NCBI RefSeq assembly: GCF_026616195.1
Contig: NZ_JANHDH010000002.1
Span: 682,001 to 746,000, forward strand
Source of the DNA: Haloarchaeobius amylolyticus
GTDB lineage: Archaea; Halobacteriota; Halobacteria; Halobacteriales; Natrialbaceae
Reading direction: 5' to 3'
DNA length: 64,000 nucleotides
Part shown: positions 40,880 to 48,760 of the stretch, one piece after another
Layout: each line of letters begins with the position of its first letter
Numbering within the stretch: the first letter of the stretch is position 1
The notes under the pieces: generated by a model
What the model was told of the DNA's origin: nothing
The model's database searches: none
What the model saw: the letters and a program-made list of their open reading frames with translations, nothing else
Made by a program: the position numbers and the translations under genes

Positions 40880-41767
40880 ATGGGACTGTTCGACCGGTTG
40901 CGAGATCTCTTCGGGGGGAGCGACGACGAATCGACGGGTGGTGAGGCGGTCGGCCCCGCGGCGGGGCACGAGGACGCCGAGGCGACGCTGGACCCACGGG
41001 CCGACCCCGAGGGCCGGGGGCGGGGTGGCGTGAACGTCGCCCGCGAGGACGCCAAGAGCGGGAGCCACGGGAGCCACTGGGACACCGTGGTCGCGGGCGA
41101 CGACGCCATCATGCAGGCCATCATGGGCGCGGTCGAGTCGGGGACCGCGACCGAGGGCCGGCTGGTCGACGGCGAGACGGTCGTCGGCTACCGGGGCGGC
41201 CCCGGGGCGCTCTCGACGCTGACCATCGCCAGCGAGGACGGCGAGATCTGGTCCGGCTATCCCGTCGCCGAGGGCATCAGCCACGACGTGACCATCACCC
41301 AGTTGATCCCGTGGGCGAACGGGGCCGAGGCACAGCTCTCGGGCGAGCTGGGCGACGCGACCGCCTCCTTCTTCGCGACGAACACGTGGGAGCACGAGGA
41401 GGATTACTTCGGCGGCGAGCGACAGGTCGAACTCGCGGCGCTGGCGTACGACCTGAACCCCGCCGAGGCGGAGACGCTCACCGACGAGGACGGTAACGAG
41501 TTCTCCACGGCCGGGATGGCCGGCTTCGTCCCGTTCGAGGGCGGCGACGTGGACGACTACATCTTCCAGACGACGGTCGAGACCGTCACCGAGGTCGAGT
41601 TCCAGGGTAGCACGGTGTACCGGATGCGGGTGCCGCTGTTCCGGGGCGACGACGGGACCGAGTACCAGGTCATGCTCTACGCCGCGAAGCGGCTCTGTGG
41701 CGACTTCGAACCGGAGAAGGGCGACGACGTGGAGGGCGTGTTCTGGCTGCAGGGCCGGGTGCACTGA
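40880..41767 (+). CDS. Hypothetical protein with acidic N-terminal linker
   Basis: A 295-residue soluble protein not recognised. After an amphipathic start 'MGLFDRLRDLFGGSDD' comes a disordered acidic Gly-rich stretch (to about 55), then a beta-rich domain with 'SHDVTITQLIPWANGAEAQLSGELGDATASFFATNTWEHEEDYF'. This resembles DUF-type single-stranded-nucleic-acid or OB-like folds only weakly. It follows the SHOCT gene by 72 bp on the same strand and may be co-transcribed. The frame is intact. Confidence 0.7.
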   Translation: MGLFDRLRDLFGGSDDESTGGEAVGPAAGHEDAEATLDPRADPEGRGRGGVNVAREDAKSGSHGSHWDTVVAGDDAIMQAIMGAVESGTATEGRLVDGETVVGYRGGPGALSTLTIASEDGEIWSGYPVAEGISHDVTITQLIPWANGAEAQLSGELGDATASFFATNTWEHEEDYFGGERQVELAALAYDLNPAEAETLTDEDGNEFSTAGMAGFVPFEGGDVDDYIFQTTVETVTEVEFQGSTVYRMRVPLFRGDDGTEYQVMLYAAKRLCGDFEPEKGDDVEGVFWLQGRVH

Positions 41768-41798
41768 GTCGGTCCGGGCGACGGCCGCGGCCCGGAAC

Positions 41799-42626
41799 TC
41801 ACAGCTCGACCGTCTTCCGGTGGTAGGTGCTGCCCCACCCGAGGACGACCGTGACCTCGTCGGCGTCCTCGGCGTGGATGGGGACGCTCTCCTCGCGGGT
41901 CACGGTCTCGCCGGCGGGCACCGCGAACGCGACCTCGGGCGTGTCGCTGATGTAGTCCGTCCCGAGTTCGGCCAGGAACCGGCCGTCGCGGTCGCCCTCG
42001 TTCGAGACCGCGAGCGTCGCCCGGACGGTCGCGTTCCCGGCCTCGAGCGCGAACGAGTCGAGCGAGAACCGCGGGACGCGGGCGATGCGGTCGAGCTGTT
42101 CTGGGGTGAACTGGTGCGAGACGCCACCACCACCGCCGGGACCGACCGCCAGGGCCCCCTCGTCGGGGTCGATGCCGGTCGGGACCGGGACGGCCATCCG
42201 GGTCCTGCGTCCGCCACCGAACTCGGTCGCGAAGGCGCGCCGGTACTCGTCGCCGTCGAGCGTGGCGACGAACCGGAGGTCAGCAGGGGCGGGCGGGTCG
42301 ACCGTCGTCTCGCCGTCGACGTGCGGCGCGACCGCGACGTCTGCGACGACGTACTGTTCTTCTGGGTCGGCGGCCACGTCGACGTGGGCGCCACTCTGGA
42401 TGGTGGTCGTCCGGCGGGAGACGGCGACATCCTCGACGTCGATGCTGTAGCCCGGTCCCTCTGTCTCGGAGGTGCTGGTCGGCTCCGGGGTCGTCGCGGT
42501 CGGGTCCGTGACGCGGTCGGTCGGCTCCCGGTCGGTGCTCGTCCCCGGCCCGCCACCGGCGAGACAGCCAGCGCTGGTCGCGGGGAGGGCTGCCGCGGTC
42601 GCGGCGAGGAAACGACGTCTGTGCAT
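41799..42626 (-). CDS. Tat-exported lipoprotein, paralogue A
   Basis: A 275-residue protein. The signal has twin arginines ('HRRRFLAATAAALPATSAGC') ending in a lipobox with Cys21 as the lipid anchor. A Thr/Glu/Asp-rich linker (about 28-58) follows, then a beta-sandwich-like domain. It is a clear paralogue of the protein at 44425-45348: both share 'AVPVPTxIDP', 'LDSFAxE', 'VSNxGxRxGRFLAxL' and a C-terminal 'VLxWGxTxHxxTVE'. The role is unknown; a binding or scaffold role outside the membrane is likely. Confidence 0.82.
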   Translation of the reverse strand: MHRRRFLAATAAALPATSAGCLAGGGPGTSTDREPTDRVTDPTATTPEPTSTSETEGPGYSIDVEDVAVSRRTTTIQSGAHVDVAADPEEQYVVADVAVAPHVDGETTVDPPAPADLRFVATLDGDEYRRAFATEFGGGRRTRMAVPVPTGIDPDEGALAVGPGGGGGVSHQFTPEQLDRIARVPRFSLDSFALEAGNATVRATLAVSNEGDRDGRFLAELGTDYISDTPEVAFAVPAGETVTREESVPIHAEDADEVTVVLGWGSTYHRKTVEL

Positions 42627-42634
42627 AGCCACGA

Positions 42635-42677
42635 GTTTCAGGCGGACTGATAAGTGCTTTCAGCAAGGTGAAAGAGC
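42635..42677 (-). promoter_or_regulatory. Promoter of lipoprotein A with TTTCAG elements
   Basis: On the minus strand a TATA-like 'CTTATCAG' is centred about 25 bp before the ATG at 42626. The inverted repeat CTTTCA (42657-42662) N6 TGAAAG (42669-42674) lies just upstream, and TTTCAG also occurs at 42636-42641. The related palindrome upstream of paralogue B suggests a shared regulator. Confidence 0.45.
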
Positions 42678-42733
42678 GGTTGCAGGGTCGGCGGAGACGG
42701 CGGACCGCGACGAGACGGGGACCGGCTACCCGG

Positions 42734-44356
42734 TCACTCCCCGAACGCGGCCTGTTCCTCCTCGCGCAACTCGATGCGCCGTATCTTCCCACTGGAGGTC
42801 TTCGGCAGTTCGTCGACGAACTCGATTCTGCGGGGGTACTTGTACGGTGCCGTCTCCTCCTTCACGAAGTCCTGTATCTCCGCGATCAGGTCCTCGCTGC
42901 CCTCGTGGCCCTCTGCGAGGACCACGTAGGCCTTCACCACCTGCCCGCGCTCGTCGTGGGGGCTGCCGACCGCGGCGGCCTCGGTGACGGCCTCGTGGGC
43001 CACCAGCGCGTCCTCGACCTCGAAGGGGCCGATGCGGTAGCCGGCCGAGATGATGATGTCGTCGGCCCGCCCCTCGAAGAAGAAGTAGCCGTCCGCGTCG
43101 CGGGAGGCGAGGTCGCCGGTGCGGTAGTAGTCGCCGGAGAACGTCTGCTCGTCGAGGTGGGGCTTCTCGTAGTAGCCGTCGAAGATGCCCGGGCAGTCGA
43201 CGGGGACGGCTATCTCGCCGATCTCGCCGGTGTCGACCTCGACCTCCTCCTGCGTGTCGATGATGGTCGTGCCCATGCCGGGGGCGGGCCTGCCCATGCT
43301 GCCCGGCTTCACGTCGATGCCGGGGTAGTTCGTGACGAGCGCGACCGTCTCGGTCTGGCCGTAACCGTCACGCGGGGTGACGCCGACCTCCTGTTCGAAG
43401 GCCTCGATGGGTTCGCGGTTGAGCGGTTCGCCGGCGGAGAGCGCGTCGCGCAGGGAGAGGTCCCACTGCGAGAGGTCCTCCTGGGCGAACATGCGGTACT
43501 GGGTCGGGACCGCACAGAGCTTCGTGACGCCCTCGCGTTCGAGCACGTCGAGGAACGTCGCGGGGTCGAACTCGCCCTGGTAGAGCAACTGGGTCGCGCC
43601 GCTGGTGAAGGCGACGCCGATGGGGCTCCAGAACCACTTCGCCCAGCCGGTGCCGGTGGTCGCCCAGAGCAGTTCGTCGTCGAGGTCGGTGTCGTCGTCG
43701 ATGCCCCACCAGTACCGGGCGTTGACCCGGTTGAACGCGTAGGTCCAGCGGTGGCGGTGGAGGACGGGCTTTGGCTGGCCGGTCGTCCCCGAGGTGTAGT
43801 TGATGGAGAGCGGGTCCTGCGGGCCGAGCGTCGGCCCCTCGTGCTCGATGGGCTTGCCGGCCACGAGGTCGTCGAAGCGCTCCCAGCCCTCGACGGCGTC
43901 CCCCACGACGATACGGTTCTCGATGGGCGTGTCCGCGACCACCTCGTCGACCATCTCGGTCAGGTCGGCGTGACAGACCACCGTCGTCGCCTCGCAGTCG
44001 GTCGCCCGAAAGCGGATGTCCTTCGGCTTGAGCATCGAGGAACAGGGCACGAGGAGCGCGCCGCGCTTGGCCGCCCCGAGCTGGATGGCGAAGATGTCGG
44101 GGTGTCGCGGCATGAGGTGCATGACGCGGTCACCCTCGTCCACCCCCAGTTCGGCGAGCGCGGTGGCGAACCGGTTCATGTCGTCCCGGACCTCGGCGTA
44201 GGTCCGCGAGGCCTCTGTCCCCGCCTCGTCGCGGAAGTGGACCGCGATCCGGTCGCCGATGGCGTCGGCGTGCTCCTCGGCGACGGCCGGGAGGGAGTAG
44301 TCGGCCGGGATGTCCCACTCGAAGCTCTCGCGTTCGTGGTCGTAGTCGAGTGCCAT
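42734..44356 (-). CDS. AMP-forming acyl-CoA synthetase
   Basis: A 540-residue ANL-superfamily ligase that activates a carboxylic acid to acyl-AMP and then acyl-CoA. Motifs present are the P-loop 'INYTSGTTGQPKPV', the A5 motif 'GYGQTE', the A7 motif 'YYRTGDLASRDADGYFFFEGRADDIIISAGYRIGPFEVE', and the A10 catalytic lysine in 'KTSSGKIRR'. The N-terminal 'FEWDIPADYSLPA' is typical of medium-chain/benzoate-type (AcsM-like) enzymes. The exact acid is not assigned. It is flanked on both sides by paralogous Tat lipoprotein genes on the same strand, 68 bp and 107 bp away. Confidence 0.9.
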   Translation of the reverse strand: MALDYDHERESFEWDIPADYSLPAVAEEHADAIGDRIAVHFRDEAGTEASRTYAEVRDDMNRFATALAELGVDEGDRVMHLMPRHPDIFAIQLGAAKRGALLVPCSSMLKPKDIRFRATDCEATTVVCHADLTEMVDEVVADTPIENRIVVGDAVEGWERFDDLVAGKPIEHEGPTLGPQDPLSINYTSGTTGQPKPVLHRHRWTYAFNRVNARYWWGIDDDTDLDDELLWATTGTGWAKWFWSPIGVAFTSGATQLLYQGEFDPATFLDVLEREGVTKLCAVPTQYRMFAQEDLSQWDLSLRDALSAGEPLNREPIEAFEQEVGVTPRDGYGQTETVALVTNYPGIDVKPGSMGRPAPGMGTTIIDTQEEVEVDTGEIGEIAVPVDCPGIFDGYYEKPHLDEQTFSGDYYRTGDLASRDADGYFFFEGRADDIIISAGYRIGPFEVEDALVAHEAVTEAAAVGSPHDERGQVVKAYVVLAEGHEGSEDLIAEIQDFVKEETAPYKYPRRIEFVDELPKTSSGKIRRIELREEEQAAFGE

Positions 44357-44424
44357 GTTTCCACAGACCACAGGGTTCGCTGTCAATCGGGTGCACGACA
44401 ATACAGGGTCGGTCAGCCGGCGCC

Positions 44425-45348
44425 TCAGCGCTCGACCGTCCGTTCGTGGACGGTGTCGCCCCACTGCAGGAGGACGGTGGCCTTCTCCCGGCCATCCCGT
44501 GGGACCGGCGCGCTGGTCCGGTAGGTGACCGTCTCGTCCAGTGGCACGCCGAAGGATATCCGCTCGCCGTGGGGGGTCCCGTCGGTCCGCAGGCTGGCGA
44601 GGAACCGTCCGGCGCGGGAGCCCTGGTTGCTCACTGTGAGCCGGACGGGGAGCTGGCCGGGGCCCGGCTCGACCGCGAACGAGTCGAGGACGAACTGGGG
44701 CGTCCGGTCGAGCTGGTCGAAGTGGCCGTCCGAGAGCGCCCAGCGGACCGTGGTCCCGTTCTCGGCGTACCACGTCACCGCGCCGGTCGCGGGGTCGATG
44801 TCGGTCGGGACGGGGACGGCGAAGGAGACACGACCGGCCTCGTGGACCTCCGTCGGGAAGACCCGGGTGTAGGTCACGCCGCCGAGCGAGAGTGCCAGGG
44901 AGAGGTCGGTCGGGTCGGGCGGCTGCTCGGTCGCGGTGTCCGGCTGCGTCGTGGACTGGGGCTGCGTCGTGGACTGAGTCTGTGCCGTGGAGGTGGTCCC
45001 GGACTCGGTCGTGGTCGTCTCGACGTGCTCCGTGGCGAGGTGGAACACGAGGTACTGCCGGTCGGGGGCGGCGGCGACCGCACCGTCGTCGTCGGCCCGG
45101 ACCGTCCGGCGCCAGACACCGGCGGCGGTGACGGTGGCGGCGATACCGTCCACGGTGGCCGCCGTCCCGATGCTCGTCGAGACGACCCTGGTGGTGGGCC
45201 GGACGGTCCGGCCGTTCGTGGTCGTCCCGTCCGTCGGGCCACCGGCACCGGGTGGGCCTGTCCCGGGGTTCTGGGTGAGGGCGTCGAGGCAGCCGGCGGT
45301 GGCACTGGAGGCACCGGCTGCGAGGGCGAGGAACCGTCGTCGGTCCAT
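44425..45348 (-). CDS. Tat-exported lipoprotein, paralogue B
   Basis: A 307-residue protein with a twin-arginine lipoprotein signal ('DRRRFLALAAGASSATAGC', lipid Cys20). A long Thr-rich linker ('TTTTESGTTSTAQTQSTTQPQ', about 119-140) interrupts an otherwise shared domain with paralogue A, so B has an insertion of about 20-30 residues. The last 120 residues align well with A. A leaderless TATA 'CCTATAAG' is 28 bp from the chosen start at 45348; an upstream in-frame ATG eight codons earlier would overlap that box. It lies upstream of the acyl-CoA synthetase gene and may be co-transcribed with it. Confidence 0.82.
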   Translation of the reverse strand: MDRRRFLALAAGASSATAGCLDALTQNPGTGPPGAGGPTDGTTTNGRTVRPTTRVVSTSIGTAATVDGIAATVTAAGVWRRTVRADDDGAVAAAPDRQYLVFHLATEHVETTTTESGTTSTAQTQSTTQPQSTTQPDTATEQPPDPTDLSLALSLGGVTYTRVFPTEVHEAGRVSFAVPVPTDIDPATGAVTWYAENGTTVRWALSDGHFDQLDRTPQFVLDSFAVEPGPGQLPVRLTVSNQGSRAGRFLASLRTDGTPHGERISFGVPLDETVTYRTSAPVPRDGREKATVLLQWGDTVHERTVER

Positions 45349-45388
45349 GTGGCGTCGTTGTGTACACCACACCTTATAGGTTCATCAT

Positions 45389-45408
45389 ACTGAAAAATGA
45401 TTTTCAGT
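45389..45408. promoter_or_regulatory. 20-bp perfect palindrome upstream of lipoprotein B promoter
   Basis: ACTGAAAA (45389-45396), 4-bp centre, TTTTCAGT (45401-45408), 8-bp perfect arms. It sits about 13 bp upstream of the TATA box of the lipoprotein B gene, the usual site of an activator or of a repressor next to the BRE. The TTTCAG half-site also occurs twice in front of paralogue A. In this 254-bp divergent gap the folCP gene has its own weak box 'GCTAAAG' 27 bp before its ATG. Confidence 0.6.
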
Positions 45409-45602
45409 CTCCGTTCGTCCGCCGGAAAACGGGCGCATGCGCGAGTTTGTGCGGATTCTCCCGGCCTCGAAACAGGTGCAAGGAGGTCGTTCGTATGTAC
45501 GATATTACATGACTGCTGGCGGGACGGTCGCGGGTCGGCGGTGGGGTTCGCCCGCCCTCTCCAGTTCGACAGGCTAAAGCGGGCAGCCTCGGACCATCGG
45601 AT

Positions 45603-48041
45603 ATGCAGTACCACGAGGCCGCGAACGCGCTCTTCGACCTGCGCCGGTACGGACCCCGTCCCGGCACCGAGTCGACCGCGGACCTCCTCGCACACCTCGG
45701 CGACCCGCACGAGGGCCTCACCGTCGTCCAGATCGCGGGGTCGAACGGGAAGGGCAGTACCGCCCGCATGGTCGAGTCGGTCCTCCGCGGGACCGACCGG
45801 ACGGTCGGACTGTACACCTCGCCGCACTTCGAGGACGTGCGAGAGCGGGTCCGGGTCGACGGCCGCAAGGTCACCCGGAACGCGCTGACCGAGTTCGTCG
45901 AGACGGTCCAGCCCTACCTCACCGAGCGCGGTGCGGCCGGCGAATCCCCCACCTTCTTCGAGACGATGACCGCCATCGCGCTCTGGTACTTCGACCGCCA
46001 GGAGGTCGACGTGGCCGTCCTCGAGGTCGGCATCGGCGGGAAGTACGACGCGACGAGCGTCGTCGACCCGGTCGCCAGCGCGGTCACGAGCGTCACGCTC
46101 GAACACACCAGCGTCCTCGGCGACACCATCGAGGAGATCGCCACGGACAAGGCCCACGTCGCCCCCGACGACGCCCCGCTCGTCACGGGCACGACTGGCG
46201 ACGCCCTCGACGCCGTGCGGAAGCAGGCGGGCGAGGTCGTCACGGTCGGGCCCGACGGCGAGGTCGAGACCACCTACGAGGGCCGCGTCGACGGTGCCGA
46301 GGCGGGTATCGTCCTCGACGGCCCGGACTGGCGCGTCGAGACGCGCATCCCCGTCCTCGGTGAGTTCCAGGCGGTCAACGCCGGCATCGCGGCCACCCTC
46401 GCCCAACAGGTCGCCGACGTGGACGCGGAGACGCTGGCTCGCGGGCTCCGGAACGCCCACTGGCCGGGTCGGTTCGAGGTGCTTTCGGAGGCCCCACTGA
46501 CGGTCCTCGACGGGGCACACAACCCAGGGGCCTGCGAGAAGCTCGCCACCGTCCTCGACGAGTTCGACTACGACGACCTCCACCTCGTCTTCGGCGCGAT
46601 GCACGACAAGGACCACGCCGAGATGGCCGCGGCCCTCCCGACGCCCGACGCGGTGTACACCTGCGAGCCGAACCTCGACCGCGCCGAGGACTCGGCGGTC
46701 CTCGCCCGCGTCTTCGAGGACGCGGGCGTCGCCGACCGCACCGTCAGGACGTCGGTCGACACCGCGCTCGACCGCGCGCTGGAGGCCGCCGACGCGGACG
46801 ACTGCGTGCTCGTCACCGGGTCGCTGTTCACCGTCGCCGAGGCCCGGACGCGCTGGACCCGCGTCGAGATTCCCAAGACGGTCCGCGACCTCGACGACGC
46901 CCGCGACGCGCTCGAATCCGCGAGCGTCACCGAGGGCGGCATCTGGCGGATGCGCGGCAAGGGCGTCCACCGGGTGCTCAAGACCCGCGTCCAGAAGCGC
47001 CAGGCCTCCTACCTCAAGGAGGAGATGCTCAGCCTCGGCGGCGAGTGCGCCGTCTCCGGGCTGGAGAACGAGGGCGAGCGCCTCGACGTCGTGCTGATGG
47101 GCACCCTCTCGCAGTTCAAGCGCCTCACCGACAAGCTCGACGGCCAACCGTACGGCCTCGCCCAGTTCGCCGGCGAACTCCGCGAGGCACTCGACATCCA
47201 GCAACCCGACACCCCGACGGAGTACCCCTGGCAGGACGGCACCGCCGTCATGGGCATCCTGAACGTCACGCCGGACTCCTTCCACGACGGCGGCGAGTAC
47301 GACGCCGTCGACGCGGCCGTCGCCCACGCCGAGGAGATGGTCGACGCGGGCGTCGACATCATCGACATCGGCGGGGAGTCCACCCGCCCCGGCGCCGAGG
47401 TGGTCACCGTCGCCGACGAGATCGACCGGGTCGTCCCGGCCATCGAGGCCATCCGCGACGCCGGTATCGAGACGACCATCTCGGTCGACACCCGGAAGGC
47501 CGCGGTGGCCCGCGCGGCCCTGGCGGCCGGCGCGGACGTGCTCAACGACGTGTCCGGGCTCGAGGACCCCGAGATGCGCTTCGTCGCCGCCGAGTTCGAC
47601 GTGCCCATCGTCGTCATGCACAGCATCGACACGCCGGTCGACCCCGACAACGACATCGAGTACGACGACGTGGTCGACGACGTCATCGACCAGCTCAGAG
47701 AGCAGGTCCTGCTGGCCGAGAAGGCCGGCCTCGACCGCGAGCAGATCATCGTCGACCCCGGCGTCGGCTTCGGGAAGACCGCCGCCGAATCCTTCGACCT
47801 GCTCGGGCGCATCGACGAGTTCCGTGCGCTGGGCTGTCCCGTCCTCGTCGGCCACTCCCACAAGTCGATGTTCGGCTACGTCGGCCGCGACGCGGACGAG
47901 CGCGGGCACGCCACCGTCGCCGCGACGGCCATCGCGGCCGACCGCGGTGCCGACATCGTCCGCGTCCACGACGTACAGGAGAACGTCGCCGCGGTCCGCG
48001 TCGCGAAGGCGGCCAACGACCCCGACTCGTTCTCGTCGTAA
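45603..48041 (+). CDS. folP: FolC-FolP fusion: dihydrofolate synthase / dihydropteroate synthase
   Basis: An 812-residue fusion for folate synthesis, known in haloarchaea. The N-terminal Mur-ligase-like part (about 1-420) has the ATP loop 'IAGSNGKGSTARMV', 'EVGIGGKYDATSV' and 'VLDGAHNPGACE', as in folylpolyglutamate/dihydrofolate synthases. A middle region (about 425-545, with 'KTRVQKRQASYLKEEMLSLGG') resembles the N-terminal segment of archaeal DHPS-like proteins. The C-terminal dihydropteroate synthase barrel starts near residue 550 with 'MGILNVTPDSFHDGG', then 'DIGGESTRPGAEVV', 'SVDTRK' and 'DPGVGFGKT'. The reactions are dihydropteroate formation and glutamylation. Confidence 0.93.
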   Translation: MQYHEAANALFDLRRYGPRPGTESTADLLAHLGDPHEGLTVVQIAGSNGKGSTARMVESVLRGTDRTVGLYTSPHFEDVRERVRVDGRKVTRNALTEFVETVQPYLTERGAAGESPTFFETMTAIALWYFDRQEVDVAVLEVGIGGKYDATSVVDPVASAVTSVTLEHTSVLGDTIEEIATDKAHVAPDDAPLVTGTTGDALDAVRKQAGEVVTVGPDGEVETTYEGRVDGAEAGIVLDGPDWRVETRIPVLGEFQAVNAGIAATLAQQVADVDAETLARGLRNAHWPGRFEVLSEAPLTVLDGAHNPGACEKLATVLDEFDYDDLHLVFGAMHDKDHAEMAAALPTPDAVYTCEPNLDRAEDSAVLARVFEDAGVADRTVRTSVDTALDRALEAADADDCVLVTGSLFTVAEARTRWTRVEIPKTVRDLDDARDALESASVTEGGIWRMRGKGVHRVLKTRVQKRQASYLKEEMLSLGGECAVSGLENEGERLDVVLMGTLSQFKRLTDKLDGQPYGLAQFAGELREALDIQQPDTPTEYPWQDGTAVMGILNVTPDSFHDGGEYDAVDAAVAHAEEMVDAGVDIIDIGGESTRPGAEVVTVADEIDRVVPAIEAIRDAGIETTISVDTRKAAVARAALAAGADVLNDVSGLEDPEMRFVAAEFDVPIVVMHSIDTPVDPDNDIEYDDVVDDVIDQLREQVLLAEKAGLDREQIIVDPGVGFGKTAAESFDLLGRIDEFRALGCPVLVGHSHKSMFGYVGRDADERGHATVAATAIAADRGADIVRVHDVQENVAAVRVAKAANDPDSFSS

Positions 48042-48293
48042 CCTGTCCACCCGACTCACCGACCCACCGGAGGCAATCCTTTTTATTCGAGACCGCGGCC
48101 AGTCCCGCCATCTCCTGAGAACCGACCCGTCGTCGGTCGAGGCTGGTGTGCGGGTCGCCGCGACGGGAACCGACCGAGAGCGTCCCATCGGCCGACCCGC
48201 CTGTCCGCAACCCCAGCGATTCCTCCCTGCAGAGCACCGAGCCTAATAGATTAAGGAGAAGGGGGATGGGACGGGTGGTCGTGTCACTCTACC

Positions 48294-48740
48294 ATGGCGA
48301 CCACGCCCCCTCGCGACGCGCTGGAGGACCCGAACTCGACAGACCACGACCAGACGGTCACGCGTCTCGACCCTGCCGGTCCGGGCTCGATGGCGGCGGC
48401 CCTGCAGGCGGTCCTGGCTCCCGACGCGGAGCTTCTGCTCGGCCCGACCGACGACACGCTCGGGGGGATGGACCTCCTGGAGACCTACCGGACCCACGCC
48501 GGCGACGACGCGCAGGTCCCACCCGGCGACACCTGCACGCTCGACGCCGTCGTCGCGGCGACGCCGACACCCGACCGACTGCTCGAGTACCGGCGGGTGC
48601 TCCGCCCGAACGGCTACCTCCTGACCAGTCTGGCGGCCGAGACGGGGTACGACGACCTGGACGTCGCCCGGTTCGAGCCGGTTCTGGAGGTCCTCACCGA
48701 CGGTGGCGAGTCCATGGTCGTGCTCGCGCAGGCGGCCTGA
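48294..48740 (+). CDS. Short methyltransferase-like protein, motif I not seen
   Basis: A 148-residue protein. The C-terminal half 'DAVVAATPTPDRLLEYRRVLRPNGYLLTSLAAETGYDDLDVARFEPVLEVL' resembles motifs III-V of class I SAM methyltransferases (the 'R-V-L-R-P-x-G-x-L' strand). No glycine-rich SAM motif I is present; the N-terminal half reads 'AALQAVLAPDAELLLGPTDDTLGGMDLLETY'. It may be a degenerate or binding-only relative, or an independent family; it is in frame without disruption. It is preceded by a 252-bp gap with no gene I can support, and is convergent with an MFS gene. Confidence 0.6.
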   Translation: MATTPPRDALEDPNSTDHDQTVTRLDPAGPGSMAAALQAVLAPDAELLLGPTDDTLGGMDLLETYRTHAGDDAQVPPGDTCTLDAVVAATPTPDRLLEYRRVLRPNGYLLTSLAAETGYDDLDVARFEPVLEVLTDGGESMVVLAQAA

Positions 48741-48760
48741 CCCGGGCGGTCGCTGCCGTC

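Noticed and set aside
44874-48188. An 1104-codon open frame on the minus strand opposite folCP
   Set aside because: It covers the antisense of the FolC-FolP fusion and part of lipoprotein B. Its repetitive Asp/Val/Gly/Glu sequence is the mirror of the real codons, and no motif is seen.
48042-48293. Possible structured RNA in the 252-bp gap after folCP
   Set aside because: Several GC-rich stems can be drawn, but none matches a known RNA (RNase P, SRP, tRNA) that I recognise, and any GC-rich 250-bp stretch folds.
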